Source: an uncultured Acidimicrobiales bacterium | GTDB lineage: Bacteria > Actinomycetota > Acidimicrobiia > Acidimicrobiales > SZUA-35 | Assembly: GCA_937930695.1 (NCBI GenBank) | Contig: CALHCB010000127.1 | Location: forward strand, 1 to 41,043 | Direction: 5' to 3' | DNA: 41,043 bases | In this document: positions 7,320 to 15,481 of the stretch, in pieces | How the letters are laid out: every line of letters starts with the position of its first letter | Numbering within the stretch: the first letter of the stretch is position 1 | The notes under the pieces: generated by a model | The model's database searches: none | What the model saw: only the letters and a program-made list of their open reading frames with translations | What the model was told of the DNA's origin: nothing | Made by a program: the position numbers and the translations under genes

Positions 7320-8276
7320 CTACCCGTTCTCGTCGACTTCAGGCTCGCCGTCAGCAGCACCATCGAGTTGCGAGCTTGTCGATTCGTACGCGGCATCGAT
7401 CAGTTCTCGGCCGAGTGAGAAGTCGTCGAAGCGAAGTTTGGGAATTGGCCCAGCATCGAGGTCATGCAGGGTGATGTGGTCTGGCAGGCGCGCCAGTTCG
7501 TCATCGAGACGGTTGGCCCGCAGCGTCCAGTAGGCATGAGCGAGCACATCGAAGGGCCGGTTTGCCTGGTCCATTGCCCGGTCATCAAGGTGCCCGACGT
7601 GGAGCAGGTAGATGGTGGTGGCCCCCAGCTCAACGGCGCGGCCGAGCGGAACCTCGTTCACCACTCCCCCGTCAAAGAATCGAACGCCGTCGAGCTCGAC
7701 GGGTGGATAGATCCCGGGCAACGCCGCCGAAGCCATGAGACGTGGGATCAATTCGCCACTATCGAACCAATGCTCGCCCGCGGTATCGAGGTTGCACGCT
7801 ACACACGCGAACGGTACGGCCAAGTTCTCGAACTCGGTGGCAACCAACTCGTCGGTGAGGAGCTGATGAAGCGCATCCTGGCTATGGATGCTTGGACCCT
7901 TTCGCGCGAGCTGGACGGCCATGGGCAGAAGTCCGCGGTTTGGCATGATGTCCGGTTCGCCATCCGCCAGCCTGCTCCAGATTCGCTCCAAGCGATGCAC
8001 GCCTCGAATACCGGGTTCGGCGGCGAACGCCGCACCGTTGACTGCTCCGACCGAGCAGCCGACAACGAGATCAGGTACGACGTCGCGTTCGACGAGCGCT
8101 CGCAACATGCCGACCTGCACCGCTCCGAGGTTGCCTCCGCCAGAGAGCACGAAAGCGGTCAGGCCATCCGGCGACTCGTCCCTGTTGCGGTCTCCGAGCT
8201 CGCTCAGTCGTTCGCGCAGGGTCGCGAAGAGCCGATCCATGACCGGGGCTTCTCTGACCGGCTCGTTCAGGGGCAT
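7320..8276 (-). CDS. patatin-like phospholipase family protein
   Basis: 318 residues. The Ser-Asp dyad of patatin lipases is complete: the oxyanion loop LSGGGNLGA at about 45-52, nucleophile S75 in GCSVG (73-77), and D202 in FDGGVVNEVP. The class hydrolyses acyl esters of lipids. There is no signal peptide or membrane segment, so it is probably a cytoplasmic or membrane-associated RssA-type protein. The start at ATG 8276 overlaps the pyk stop by 10 bp; an in-frame ATG at 8240 (MDRLFATLRERL) is an alternative. The close packing with pyk implies shared transcription but no clear functional link. Confidence 0.9.
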   Translation of the reverse strand: MPLNEPVREAPVMDRLFATLRERLSELGDRNRDESPDGLTAFVLSGGGNLGAVQVGMLRALVERDVVPDLVVGCSVGAVNGAAFAAEPGIRGVHRLERIWSRLADGEPDIMPNRGLLPMAVQLARKGPSIHSQDALHQLLTDELVATEFENLAVPFACVACNLDTAGEHWFDSGELIPRLMASAALPGIYPPVELDGVRFFDGGVVNEVPLGRAVELGATTIYLLHVGHLDDRAMDQANRPFDVLAHAYWTLRANRLDDELARLPDHITLHDLDAGPIPKLRFDDFSLGRELIDAAYESTSSQLDGAADGEPEVDENG

Positions 8277-9691
8277 CGGACAAGCCGTAGGGTGTCGGTC
8301 GCTCCAACCGTTGCGGTCGAGCCGCCGAGCACGGCAACGACTTCTCCGGAGCGGATGTGTCCGCCCTTTTTGGCCACGTCGAGTACGTGGTGCACGCTTT
8401 CTGCGTTGTCGCCGATCCGGTCAATTTGGATCGGGACGGCGCCCCAGCTGATGGTCAGTTGGTGGATTGTCCGTGGATCAGGACTGAACCCGAGGATCGT
8501 CGCCTGAGGCCGGAATCGAGCGATGGCTCGAACCGTGAAGCCCGACCGGGAGATACACAACACCGTCTGAACGCCCATTTCGGAGGCGGCGCGCCAGGTA
8601 GCCATCGTCATGGCATCGGTCACCGCAGCATCGACGCTCTGGGGTTCAGAGAGTCGGTCACGCCGAATTTGGTGGGCCCAGCCCGCATAATCGAACTCTT
8701 GATCTGCTCGCTCTGCAATGCGCGACATCGTGGCAACGACTCGCGCCGGATCAGTCCCGATCGCTGTTTCTCCTGACAACATCACGGCGCTGGTTCCATC
8801 GAAGACAGCGTTCGCGACGTCGGAGGCTTCGGCCCGAGTCGGTGACGGCGCAGTAACCATCGATTCGAGCATCTGTGTCGCCGTGATTGCGGGCCGTCCC
8901 AGGGCAATGCATCGGGCGATGATGTCTTTTTGCAGGTGAGGAAGTTCTTCGATGTTGCACTCGGCTCCCAAGTCACCTCGCGCCACCATCACGGCGCCAG
9001 AGGCCATGATGATCCCGTCCAGGTTCTCAACCGCGGCTCGAGTCTCGATTTTGGCCACGACGAGCGGTCCACGAGGTGCCGGTTCCAGGGCGAGCCGGCG
9101 AACGTCGTGAGCCGAACGAACAAACGACAGGGCGACCATGTCGACCCCGACATCGATGAACGCATCCAGGAGTCGGAGATCGTTGTCCGTCGGCGTCGAC
9201 AATTTGAGCCGATCGGAAGGAATGTGGAGTCCGGGGCGACCTTGCACGTTCCCCGCATAGAGCACCCGGCTCACGACGTGGTCAGGTTGACGATCCTGCA
9301 CCTCGAGGACTACCGATCCATCGCCGATGGTCAGCTTGTCGCCTTCCCGCAAGTCCGTCAGGAGGCCGCCGTAGTCAACCGAGAATCTTTTGGCCGTGCT
9401 GGAATCGGTCCCCGGTACGAGTTCGATCTCTTCGCCAACCTCGAGCATCACGCCTTCAGCGAGGGCGCCGATCCGAACCTTGGGGCCCGGCAGATCCGCC
9501 ATGATGCCCACGGGACGACCAGCCCGTTTGGCGACGGTCCGAATGCGCTCGTATCGAGCAAGGCTGGTCTCGAGGCTCTCATGGGAGAGATTGAGCCTGG
9601 CGACGTCCATCCCGGCCGAAACCATGGCAGTCAGCGTCGCTTCGGAGTCCGAGGAGGGTCCAATGGTGGCGATGATCTTCGTGCGGCGCAT
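8267..9691 (-). CDS. pyk: pyruvate kinase
   Basis: 474 residues, full length. The A-domain substrate segment ARLNLSH (R32, N34), a B-domain lid from ~70 to ~170, the catalytic KIE (K214, E216) and the signature MVARGDLGAE (235-244) with downstream TATQMLESM are all present. The C-terminal allosteric domain spans ~345-474. It transfers phosphate from phosphoenolpyruvate to ADP, the last step of glycolysis. It is the first gene of the minus-strand run ending with rnd. The promoter looks leaderless: TACGCT (9700-9705) ends 8 nt before the ATG and lies inside an inverted repeat (9696-9717), suggesting a repressor site. Confidence 0.97.
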   Translation of the reverse strand: MRRTKIIATIGPSSDSEATLTAMVSAGMDVARLNLSHESLETSLARYERIRTVAKRAGRPVGIMADLPGPKVRIGALAEGVMLEVGEEIELVPGTDSSTAKRFSVDYGGLLTDLREGDKLTIGDGSVVLEVQDRQPDHVVSRVLYAGNVQGRPGLHIPSDRLKLSTPTDNDLRLLDAFIDVGVDMVALSFVRSAHDVRRLALEPAPRGPLVVAKIETRAAVENLDGIIMASGAVMVARGDLGAECNIEELPHLQKDIIARCIALGRPAITATQMLESMVTAPSPTRAEASDVANAVFDGTSAVMLSGETAIGTDPARVVATMSRIAERADQEFDYAGWAHQIRRDRLSEPQSVDAAVTDAMTMATWRAASEMGVQTVLCISRSGFTVRAIARFRPQATILGFSPDPRTIHQLTISWGAVPIQIDRIGDNAESVHHVLDVAKKGGHIRSGEVVAVLGGSTATVGATDTLRLVRCP

Positions 9692-9695
9692 TGGG

Positions 9696-9717
9696 TTGGA
9701 GCGTAGGCCCGCTCCAA
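9696..9717. promoter_or_regulatory. 8-6-8 inverted repeat over the pyk promoter
   Basis: Arms TTGGAGCG (9696-9703) and CGCTCCAA (9710-9717) are perfect inverted repeats with a 6-bp spacer. The minus-strand pyk -10 hexamer TACGCT (9700-9705) lies in the left arm and spacer, so a bound protein would block RNA polymerase. The regulator is unknown. Confidence 0.5.
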
Positions 9718-9777
9718 GTGTTCATGTGGTGATATCGGTCGGCGTTGACCCATGAGGCGTCTGGCGGCATGGTCGGT

Positions 9778-9783
9778 TACCGT
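9778..9783 (+). promoter_or_regulatory. -10 element TACCGT, leaderless-type
   Basis: TACCGT ends 8 nt before ATG 9792 of the histidine phosphatase gene; no Shine-Dalgarno is seen. No convincing -35 lies 16-18 bp upstream. Confidence 0.5.
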
Positions 9784-9791
9784 CGCCCGCC

Positions 9792-10391
9792 ATGGAGTTG
9801 ATCATCATCCGACATGGCCGCCCGGAACGCATCGAGAACGCCGACGGACCCGCTGATCCCGATCTGACCGATGTCGGACACGCGCAGGCTCAGGCAATGG
9901 CCGACTGGATGAAGGGTGAACCCCTCGATCACATCTACGTGAGTTCCATGGTGCGGGCTCGCCAAACAGCCGCTCCGCTCGAAGCCGCCTTTGGCATCGA
10001 GGCCACCGTTGAGGACGGCGTCCGCGAATTCGACGATGACGCGAGCCACTACATCCCCGTCGAGGAAATGAAGAAAGACAAGGAAGCCTGGAAGGCATTT
10101 CTGGCGGAAAACGGGAGCAAGACACGCGACAAGTTCAACAACACGGTCGTGTCGTCACTCACCGAGATCGTGGACTCGAATCGGGGGAAGAAGGTCGCTG
10201 TGGTCTGCCACGGCGGCGTGATCAACGCGTGGGCTGCCGACGTCCTCGGACTCGATGCCTCCATGTTCTTCAACCCGAACTACACGAGCATCAACCGCTT
10301 CATGTGCGCAAGCTCCGGTGAACGCTCGGTACTCAGCCTGAACGACATGGGTCACTTGCGTGACAAGCCGGAGTTGTACCTCTATCACTAA
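9792..10391 (+). CDS. histidine phosphatase (phosphoglycerate mutase) family protein
   Basis: 199 residues. The RHG signature with the phospho-accepting His is R7-H8-G9, and the second catalytic His is H140 in VVCHGGVINAWA. Acidic and basic residues typical of the branch are visible (SSMVRARQTAAPLE, DGVREFDDD). Members dephosphorylate sugar phosphates, nucleotides or other small molecules; nothing here narrows the substrate. It is a stand-alone gene divergent from pyk with 100 bp between the starts, so a link to glycolysis is possible but unproven. Confidence 0.9.
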   Translation: MELIIIRHGRPERIENADGPADPDLTDVGHAQAQAMADWMKGEPLDHIYVSSMVRARQTAAPLEAAFGIEATVEDGVREFDDDASHYIPVEEMKKDKEAWKAFLAENGSKTRDKFNNTVVSSLTEIVDSNRGKKVAVVCHGGVINAWAADVLGLDASMFFNPNYTSINRFMCASSGERSVLSLNDMGHLRDKPELYLYH

Positions 10392-10423
10392 TTGTTCAGC
10401 CGCTGATGCGACGGGGCCATCGC

Positions 10424-11614
10424 TCAGTTGCGGGGCACGTCAGACCAGTTGACAGCCTTGTCGGTTCGGATATCGCCGGGAAGGCCGAGTACCCGCTCAC
10501 CAAGAATGTTCTTCATGACTTCGGTTGTGCCTCCTTCGATCGAGTTCGCTCGGCTGCGCAAGAATGCCTTCTGCGGAGTCGAGAAATCCATCGCCGAGCT
10601 GGGTTGGCCGAGATCGTAGGACCCGTACAACATGCCTTCTGGGCCAAGAAGATTGGCCGTGAACGACAGCACGGTTTGATTGAGCAGCGCTGATTCGAGC
10701 TTGCCAACGGATCCCTCGGGGCCCGGGGTGCCGGACTTTCGATTCTGGCTCGCCCGGATGTTGGTGAGGCGATGGACTTCGGCCCGTACCCACAACTTCA
10801 TCAGTTCGTCCCGTTCCACGGGGCCAGCGGCGGGTGACTTGGAGAAGGCATCGACGGCCATCGAGATGGTCCCGGAACCCTTCGGGGGAACGGTGCCTCC
10901 GATGGACACCCGCTCGTTCATCAGCGTGGTGAGCGCAACTCGCCAACCGTCACCTTCGTCGCCCAGTCGCTCAGCATCCGGCGTCGTGGCATCGGTGAAG
11001 TACACCTCGTTGAATTCTGCTTCTCCGGTCATTTGACGAAGCGGGCGCACTTCAACGCCGGGCTGCTCCATGTCGACGACGAAGTAGGTCAACCCTTTGT
11101 GTTTTGGTTGGTCGGCATCGCTCCGGGCCACCAGCATGCCCCACTTGGCCAAATGGGCCAGGGTTGTCCAGACCTTCTGGCCATTGAAGACCCACTCATC
11201 ACCGTCTCGCTCGGCCTTGGTCGCAAGACCTGCGACATCCGAACCGGCACCTGGCTCGGAGAAGAGCTGACACCAGACTTCTTCCCCGGTGAACAACGGA
11301 CGCAGATAGCGGTCCTTCTGCTCTTTGCTTCCGTGAGTTACCACGGTGGGTGCACCCATGCCGTACCCGATCGGGTTGCGCATGTAGGGGCTGGGGGCAC
11401 CCGCTTTACTCATGCGGGTGTTGACCAGTGTCTGGAGCCTGGGGGCCATGTCGAGGCCACCGTGTCCCTCGGGGAAGTGAATCCAGGCCAGACCTGCATC
11501 GAACTGATGCCCCAGAAACTCCGTGGACGACATCGAGGCGGGATCGTGGGATTCGAGGAGCGCGTCGCAGGCCGCGTTGACTTGTGCTTCGGCATCGATC
11601 GAGGTTGCAGACAT
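10424..11614 (-). CDS. acyl-CoA dehydrogenase
   Basis: 396 residues from ATG 11614. The longer frame to 11872 runs over the flavin reductase gene and is rejected. The N-terminal helical domain, the FAD-binding middle segment (CQLFSEPGAGSDVAGL, then GQKVWTTLAH) and the C-terminal helical domain ending SIEGGTTEVMKNILGERVLG are all present. E360 in IEGG is the likely catalytic base. It oxidises an acyl-CoA to the 2-enoyl-CoA with FAD; chain specificity is not evident, though the long middle section resembles enzymes of branched or sterol-side-chain substrates. TACGAT (11621-11626) lies 6 nt upstream with a 20-bp perfect palindrome behind it. Confidence 0.93.
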   Translation of the reverse strand: MSATSIDAEAQVNAACDALLESHDPASMSSTEFLGHQFDAGLAWIHFPEGHGGLDMAPRLQTLVNTRMSKAGAPSPYMRNPIGYGMGAPTVVTHGSKEQKDRYLRPLFTGEEVWCQLFSEPGAGSDVAGLATKAERDGDEWVFNGQKVWTTLAHLAKWGMLVARSDADQPKHKGLTYFVVDMEQPGVEVRPLRQMTGEAEFNEVYFTDATTPDAERLGDEGDGWRVALTTLMNERVSIGGTVPPKGSGTISMAVDAFSKSPAAGPVERDELMKLWVRAEVHRLTNIRASQNRKSGTPGPEGSVGKLESALLNQTVLSFTANLLGPEGMLYGSYDLGQPSSAMDFSTPQKAFLRSRANSIEGGTTEVMKNILGERVLGLPGDIRTDKAVNWSDVPRN

Positions 11615-11620
11615 TTCGAG

Positions 11621-11626
11621 ATCGTA
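11621..11626 (-). promoter_or_regulatory. -10 element TACGAT, leaderless-type
   Basis: On the minus strand TACGAT ends 6 nt before ATG 11614 of the acyl-CoA dehydrogenase gene. No Shine-Dalgarno is present. Confidence 0.5.
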
Positions 11627-11641
11627 GATCGATTGCTCAGG

Positions 11642-11661
11642 ACTTGACCAGCTGGTCAAGT
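11642..11661. promoter_or_regulatory. 20-bp perfect palindrome, candidate operator
   Basis: ACTTGACCAGCTGGTCAAGT is fully self-complementary. It lies between the flavin reductase stop (11670) and the acyl-CoA dehydrogenase start (11614), covering the -35 position of that promoter. The form fits a TetR-family dimer site, a common way to control acyl-CoA genes; the regulator is not identified. Confidence 0.6.
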
Positions 11662-11669
11662 TGGCGCAA

Positions 11670-12218
11670 TTAGTCAGGGAGCTCGGCAACTCGTTCGAGG
11701 AGCTGATCACGAATCGAGACTCCGCGCTCGCGAGCGTTGTCGCCGGTGATGCGCCACCCGTGCCGCGCCGAATACAGAAGCGGCGGTTCGCCCAGGCGAC
11801 CTTCTCGAACGTTCGTGACGTTGGCGAGCAACAGGTCGTGATCGAATCGCTCGATCCGCTCGAAAATTTCACAGGTCAGGTAGGCGATCGAATCTGGAAC
11901 GAAGGGCAGGCCGTCGTCGTCGAGTTCGACAAGCTCATCAGCGACGTATCGGAACTTGTGGCCGGGATAGGAAAAGTACTGTCCCGCCATCACCTGATCA
12001 GCAGCCAGCATCGAGACGCTGAAACGACCGGACGCGATCATGAGCGGATGGGTGTCGTGTTTTGGGCTGACGGAGGCCATCACGATCGGTTCTTCGAATG
12101 AGATCTGGGACACCCAGTGCGAGGTGTACAGCCGGGATACTCCGTTGTGTGCAGCGCCGACGACTTGCACTCCCTTGATCATCTGTCCGAGCGAGCGTTT
12201 GGTTGTTGGATCGATCAT
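11670..12218 (-). CDS. flavin reductase-like, FMN-binding split-barrel protein
   Basis: 182 residues. It follows the flavin reductase domain pattern: GVQVVGA, then SHWVSQISFEEPIVMASVSPKHDTHPLMIASGRFSVSMLAADQ (the FMN-phosphate-contacting core), then a C-terminal helix. Such proteins reduce FMN with NAD(P)H to supply monooxygenases, or act as stand-alone FMN oxidoreductases. GGAG lies 5 nt before the ATG. It is third in the run thioesterase > SirB1-like > flavin reductase, 24 bp after the SirB1-like stop, and precedes the acyl-CoA dehydrogenase gene, which has its own promoter. Confidence 0.87.
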   Translation of the reverse strand: MIDPTTKRSLGQMIKGVQVVGAAHNGVSRLYTSHWVSQISFEEPIVMASVSPKHDTHPLMIASGRFSVSMLAADQVMAGQYFSYPGHKFRYVADELVELDDDGLPFVPDSIAYLTCEIFERIERFDHDLLLANVTNVREGRLGEPPLLYSARHGWRITGDNARERGVSIRDQLLERVAELPD

Positions 12219-12242
12219 TGAAGCTCCGAGAGTTCGTGGGTG

Positions 12243-13022
12243 TCAGTTGCGGCGAGCGCGGTGTCGCGCCGCGGCAGCTCGGTGTTGCGCTGCCTTTTTC
12301 GGGTTGAGTTCAGCAAGTGCGTCGTGTTGCTCAGCAGCTTGGTCATCGCGTCCGAGCGCATTGAGCACACCAGCGAGTTCGACCCGATGGCGAATCGAGC
12401 TGCCAGGAACGCGGATAAGCCGCTCGAGGACGGCTGCAACCTGGCCGATGTTGCCTTGCTTGAGGTAGGCGCCTTGAAGGTTTGCCAGCATTCGGGTGAT
12501 CATGGCCCGCTCGCTGAGCGGTGCGAGCATTTGGTCAGTGAACGCTGCCCCCGGGCTCAGCCGGTGGAAGATCTGTTCGCAGTCTTCTCGTTCGAGACGC
12601 CTGCCTCCCGCGAATGGGTCATACCAACGGTCGTGGGTCAATCCGTCACCGATGAGTGCGTGTCCCGGCATCCCGACAACGGTGAGGTGGACTCCGAGTT
12701 GCCAGCCAACCTCTCGGGCCAAGATCGCAAGCGTCAGCGGGATGGCCCTTCGCCGTTCGAGAACGTGATGGATGAGCGAGTTCTCCGGTGCGTAGTAGTG
12801 GCGCACGTTCGGTGTGAATTCGAGCTCACTAAAAAAATGCTCAACGAACTGATCGCCACTCTCGAAGACGCCCATCTTGAGTACGAGCTCGATGATGTGC
12901 TCCTCGATGCGTTCGGGGCTCCACGCCCCAGGGTCGATCTGAGCCACGGCGGCAAGCTTGCGGCTTATCGTCGGCGTGCTTTCCGCCATGACTTCTTCGA
13001 AGAACTTCAGTGATTCGCTCAT
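12243..13022 (-). CDS. SirB1-family transglutaminase-like / TPR protein
   Basis: 259 residues from ATG 13022 (MSESLKFFEE). The Transglut_core2 (SirB1) domain is clear: YYAPENSLIHHVLERRRAIPLTL, then VGWQLGVHLTVVGMPGHALI, then a DPFAGGRRL strand. The usual catalytic Cys of true transglutaminases is not seen at the NSLIHHVL position, as is typical of the family. A TPR-like helical C-terminus (about 195-250) ends in a His/Arg-rich tail. The molecular role of SirB1 proteins is unclear. The start overlaps the upstream stop as ATGA (13019-13022), so translation is coupled to the thioesterase-like gene. Confidence 0.87.
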   Translation of the reverse strand: MSESLKFFEEVMAESTPTISRKLAAVAQIDPGAWSPERIEEHIIELVLKMGVFESGDQFVEHFFSELEFTPNVRHYYAPENSLIHHVLERRRAIPLTLAILAREVGWQLGVHLTVVGMPGHALIGDGLTHDRWYDPFAGGRRLEREDCEQIFHRLSPGAAFTDQMLAPLSERAMITRMLANLQGAYLKQGNIGQVAAVLERLIRVPGSSIRHRVELAGVLNALGRDDQAAEQHDALAELNPKKAAQHRAAAARHRARRN

Positions 13023-13822
13023 GTGGGGTTCCAGCCGATTACCGATTGTGTACTCGTCGCGACGACTCCCTCCTCGTCGCCGAGCATCGAGGAAGCGAGT
13101 CCGATGCCATCTGGACCGAGGCGCGTGGTCGCCGTGAGTCGAACCCAATCGCCGACGAGTGGCCGCACGACGGCGACATGCACGGTCGGATTGATCAGGG
13201 CGGTTGTTCCACCAAATGGGTAGATGGCGCTGATCCCCGAACCGAAGTCTGCTGCCGCCATCATTCGTTCGAGAGAAGAGACACGATGCCCGGCAACGAC
13301 GGGGTGTCGCAATCGCATCCAGACATCTGCCGGACCAGGTTCACCAATAACGCCGCTCACGGCGCGGAACTCAACGGCATCGCGATGGTACGCAGGCCCT
13401 TCTTCGGTCGAGGCCGCGTCAGCAACCGTCGTCTCCTGCTCGGCGGGCGGAAGCTTGGCGGCTTCACTTGGTTGCCACAGAGGCTCTGGAAGGGTCGAGC
13501 CTCGCAGGACAAGCGCCGTCGCTTCGCAAACCGTCTCGTCAGATTCGGCCGCAACAACCGATGCTCGCAGTTCGGTAACTCGGCGGCTGAGCGTTCGGGT
13601 GTCCACCTCGACACGCAGCGGAGCGAGGGGCACGGGCCGAGTGAGCAGCAAGGTCAGCGAACCAACCCGTGAGTCTGCGTCAATGACTCGTTCACAGGCG
13701 TGGGCCACGAGCGCCCCCACGGGGCCACCATGCTGAGCGTCACGCCGCCAGGGTCCCGTCGTCAGCAGCCCTGGCAAGAAGTCTGTGCCGACTTGTGTGA
13801 AGAGCGCGTCACGTTCATCCAT
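13019..13822 (-). CDS. thioesterase-like (double hotdog) acyl-CoA thioesterase family protein
   Basis: 267 residues. Two hotdog-like halves are visible: residues 1-~115 (TTGPWRRDAQHGGPVGALVAHA with the substrate-helix pattern, then SRVGSLTLLLTRPVPLAPLRVEV) and ~140-267 (PADVWMRLRHP, then ERMMAAADFGSG, then the strand INPTVHVAVVRPLVGDWVRL). This matches the actinobacterial thioesterase-superfamily proteins that hydrolyse acyl-CoA, often beside fatty-acid genes as here. The exact substrate is unknown. It heads a coupled operon with the SirB1-like and flavin reductase genes and is divergent from an acyl-CoA synthetase, 90 bp apart. Confidence 0.8.
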   Translation of the reverse strand: MDERDALFTQVGTDFLPGLLTTGPWRRDAQHGGPVGALVAHACERVIDADSRVGSLTLLLTRPVPLAPLRVEVDTRTLSRRVTELRASVVAAESDETVCEATALVLRGSTLPEPLWQPSEAAKLPPAEQETTVADAASTEEGPAYHRDAVEFRAVSGVIGEPGPADVWMRLRHPVVAGHRVSSLERMMAAADFGSGISAIYPFGGTTALINPTVHVAVVRPLVGDWVRLTATTRLGPDGIGLASSMLGDEEGVVATSTQSVIGWNPT

Positions 13823-13836
13823 TGCTGCCGTCCATT

Positions 13837-13870
13837 GCTGTCATCGTCGCGCGGGGTTGCGATCGACAGC
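13837..13870. repeat. imperfect inverted repeat in a divergent promoter region
   Basis: GCTGTC (13837-13842) and GACAGC (13865-13870) are inverted, extended inward by ATCG/CGAT with a one-base bulge. It lies between the divergent thioesterase-like and acyl-CoA synthetase genes, where a shared operator would be expected. Weak evidence. Confidence 0.3.
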
Positions 13871-13898
13871 GTATTGGTTGACCGGGCTTGCACTTTGG

Positions 13899-13904
13899 TA
13901 CCTT
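13899..13904 (+). promoter_or_regulatory. -10 element TACCTT, leaderless-type
   Basis: TACCTT ends 8 nt before ATG 13913 of the acyl-CoA synthetase gene. TTGACC at 13878-13883 lies upstream with only 15 bp between, shorter than usual. Confidence 0.5.
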
Positions 13905-13912
13905 CGCTCGCC

Positions 13913-15457
13913 ATGCACCCAGGCGTTTTCGCAGCTTCAAGTCCCGACCGCCCCGCCGTCATCATGGCGAGTTCCGGGCAGGTGATCACCTACGCGGAGT
14001 TGGATGCTCAGGCGAATCAGGTGTCCCAGCTCATGCGGGCTGCAGGGCTCCAGCCAGGTGACCACGTCGCCTACTGCCTTGAGAACCATCCGAATTTCCT
14101 GCCGCTCTCGTGGGGTCTGCACTACGCGGGACTCATCTACACCGCGATGAGTTCTCGACTCACCACCGAAGAGATGGCGTACATCATCGAGAATTGTGGG
14201 GCAAAAGCCTTCATCACTTCGAGCTACAAGCGAGATCAGGCTGGCGAACTGAACGACCAGATGCCGAACGTCGAGATTCGGTTGATGATGGACGGCGTCA
14301 TCGACGGGTATGAGTCCTACGAGGACGCGATTGCTGGCCAGTCCGCTGAGCCGCTACCCGCACGAGTTGCAGGGTTCGACATGCTCTACAGCTCCGGAAC
14401 GACTGGTCGCCCGAAGGGCGTTGTGCCGACCACCGAGCTCCTCCCGTTGGATGAGGCACCGCATGCCGTTGCCGGCATGCTGCCGACCCTGTTCGGGATG
14501 GGAGAGGGCGATGTCTACCTCTCCCCTGCCCCGCTCTACCACGCAGCGCCTCTTCGTTTCTGCATGGGAACACAGCTGAACGGATCCACGGTTGTGGTCA
14601 TGGAACGCTTCGATCCCGAGGAGTACCTGAAGGCGGTCAGCGAGCACAAGGTCACCCACACTCAGGTTGTCCCCACGATGTTCGTTCGGCTCTTGAAGCT
14701 TGATCCCGAGGTTCGCAACGCCTACGACGTGTCCAGCCTTCGCGCCGTCGTGCATGCTGCTGCCCCCTGCCCGGTAGCGGTGAAGGAGCAGATGATCGAC
14801 TGGTGGGGCGAAGTCATCCACGAGTACTACGCGGGAACCGAAGGCAACGGATTCGTGTACTGCAACTCTGAGATGTGGCTCGGTCACAGGGGAACCGTCG
14901 GTATCCCGATCAATTGCACCGTGCTCATCGTTGGCGAAGACGGCGAGCCTGTCGCCCAGGGCGAAGAGGGAACGATCTACTTCGAGGGTGGTGGAACATT
15001 CGAGTACCACGGAGACGCCGAGAAGACAGCCGGATCGCGTCACCCGAAGGGCTGGAGCACGCTTGGGGACGTCGGCAAGTTGGATGAGGACGGATACCTC
15101 TATCTGACTGATCGCAAGGCGTACATGATCATCACGGGCGGGGTGAACGTCTATCCGCAGGAAGCCGAGAACACGCTCACCATGCACCCCAAGGTGTTTG
15201 ACGTTGCCGTGATCGGCGTGCCCAATGAGGACTTCGGCGAAGAGGTCAAGGCAATCGTCCAGGTTGCAGAGGGCATCGAGCCGAGCGACGAACTGGGTCG
15301 AGAACTCATGGCGTACTGCCGAGAGCATCTCGCCGATGTCAAGTGTCCTCGAACCGTCGACTTTCGTGACGAACTCCCCCGTCATCCGACGGGCAAGCTC
15401 TACAAGCGGTTGCTCAAGGACGAATACTGGGCCGGCCACGATTCGCGCATCATCTGA
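13913..15457 (+). CDS. acyl-CoA synthetase (AMP-dependent ligase, ANL family)
   Basis: 514 residues from ATG 13913 (MHPGVFAA). Longer in-frame forms would run through the divergent thioesterase-like gene. Adenylate-forming motifs are in order: the P-loop YSSGTTGRPKG at about 157-167, YAGTEGNG at about 305-312, the hinge TLGDVGKLDEDGYLYLTDRKAYMIITGG, and the catalytic Lys in PTGKLYKR near residue 495. It activates a carboxylic acid to its AMP ester and then to acyl-CoA. It resembles the FadD-type long/medium-chain and aromatic acid ligases; substrate not readable. Neighbours (thioesterase-like, crotonase, acyl-CoA dehydrogenase) place it in acyl-CoA metabolism. Confidence 0.93.
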   Translation: MHPGVFAASSPDRPAVIMASSGQVITYAELDAQANQVSQLMRAAGLQPGDHVAYCLENHPNFLPLSWGLHYAGLIYTAMSSRLTTEEMAYIIENCGAKAFITSSYKRDQAGELNDQMPNVEIRLMMDGVIDGYESYEDAIAGQSAEPLPARVAGFDMLYSSGTTGRPKGVVPTTELLPLDEAPHAVAGMLPTLFGMGEGDVYLSPAPLYHAAPLRFCMGTQLNGSTVVVMERFDPEEYLKAVSEHKVTHTQVVPTMFVRLLKLDPEVRNAYDVSSLRAVVHAAAPCPVAVKEQMIDWWGEVIHEYYAGTEGNGFVYCNSEMWLGHRGTVGIPINCTVLIVGEDGEPVAQGEEGTIYFEGGGTFEYHGDAEKTAGSRHPKGWSTLGDVGKLDEDGYLYLTDRKAYMIITGGVNVYPQEAENTLTMHPKVFDVAVIGVPNEDFGEEVKAIVQVAEGIEPSDELGRELMAYCREHLADVKCPRTVDFRDELPRHPTGKLYKRLLKDEYWAGHDSRII

Positions 15458-15481
15458 ACAACCCGCCAGGAAGCGACCCGG

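Noticed and set aside
11615..11872. N-terminal extension of the acyl-CoA dehydrogenase.
   Set aside because: It runs across the flavin reductase gene in another frame, is Ser/Arg-rich nonsense, and the ATG at 11614 has a suitable -10 element.
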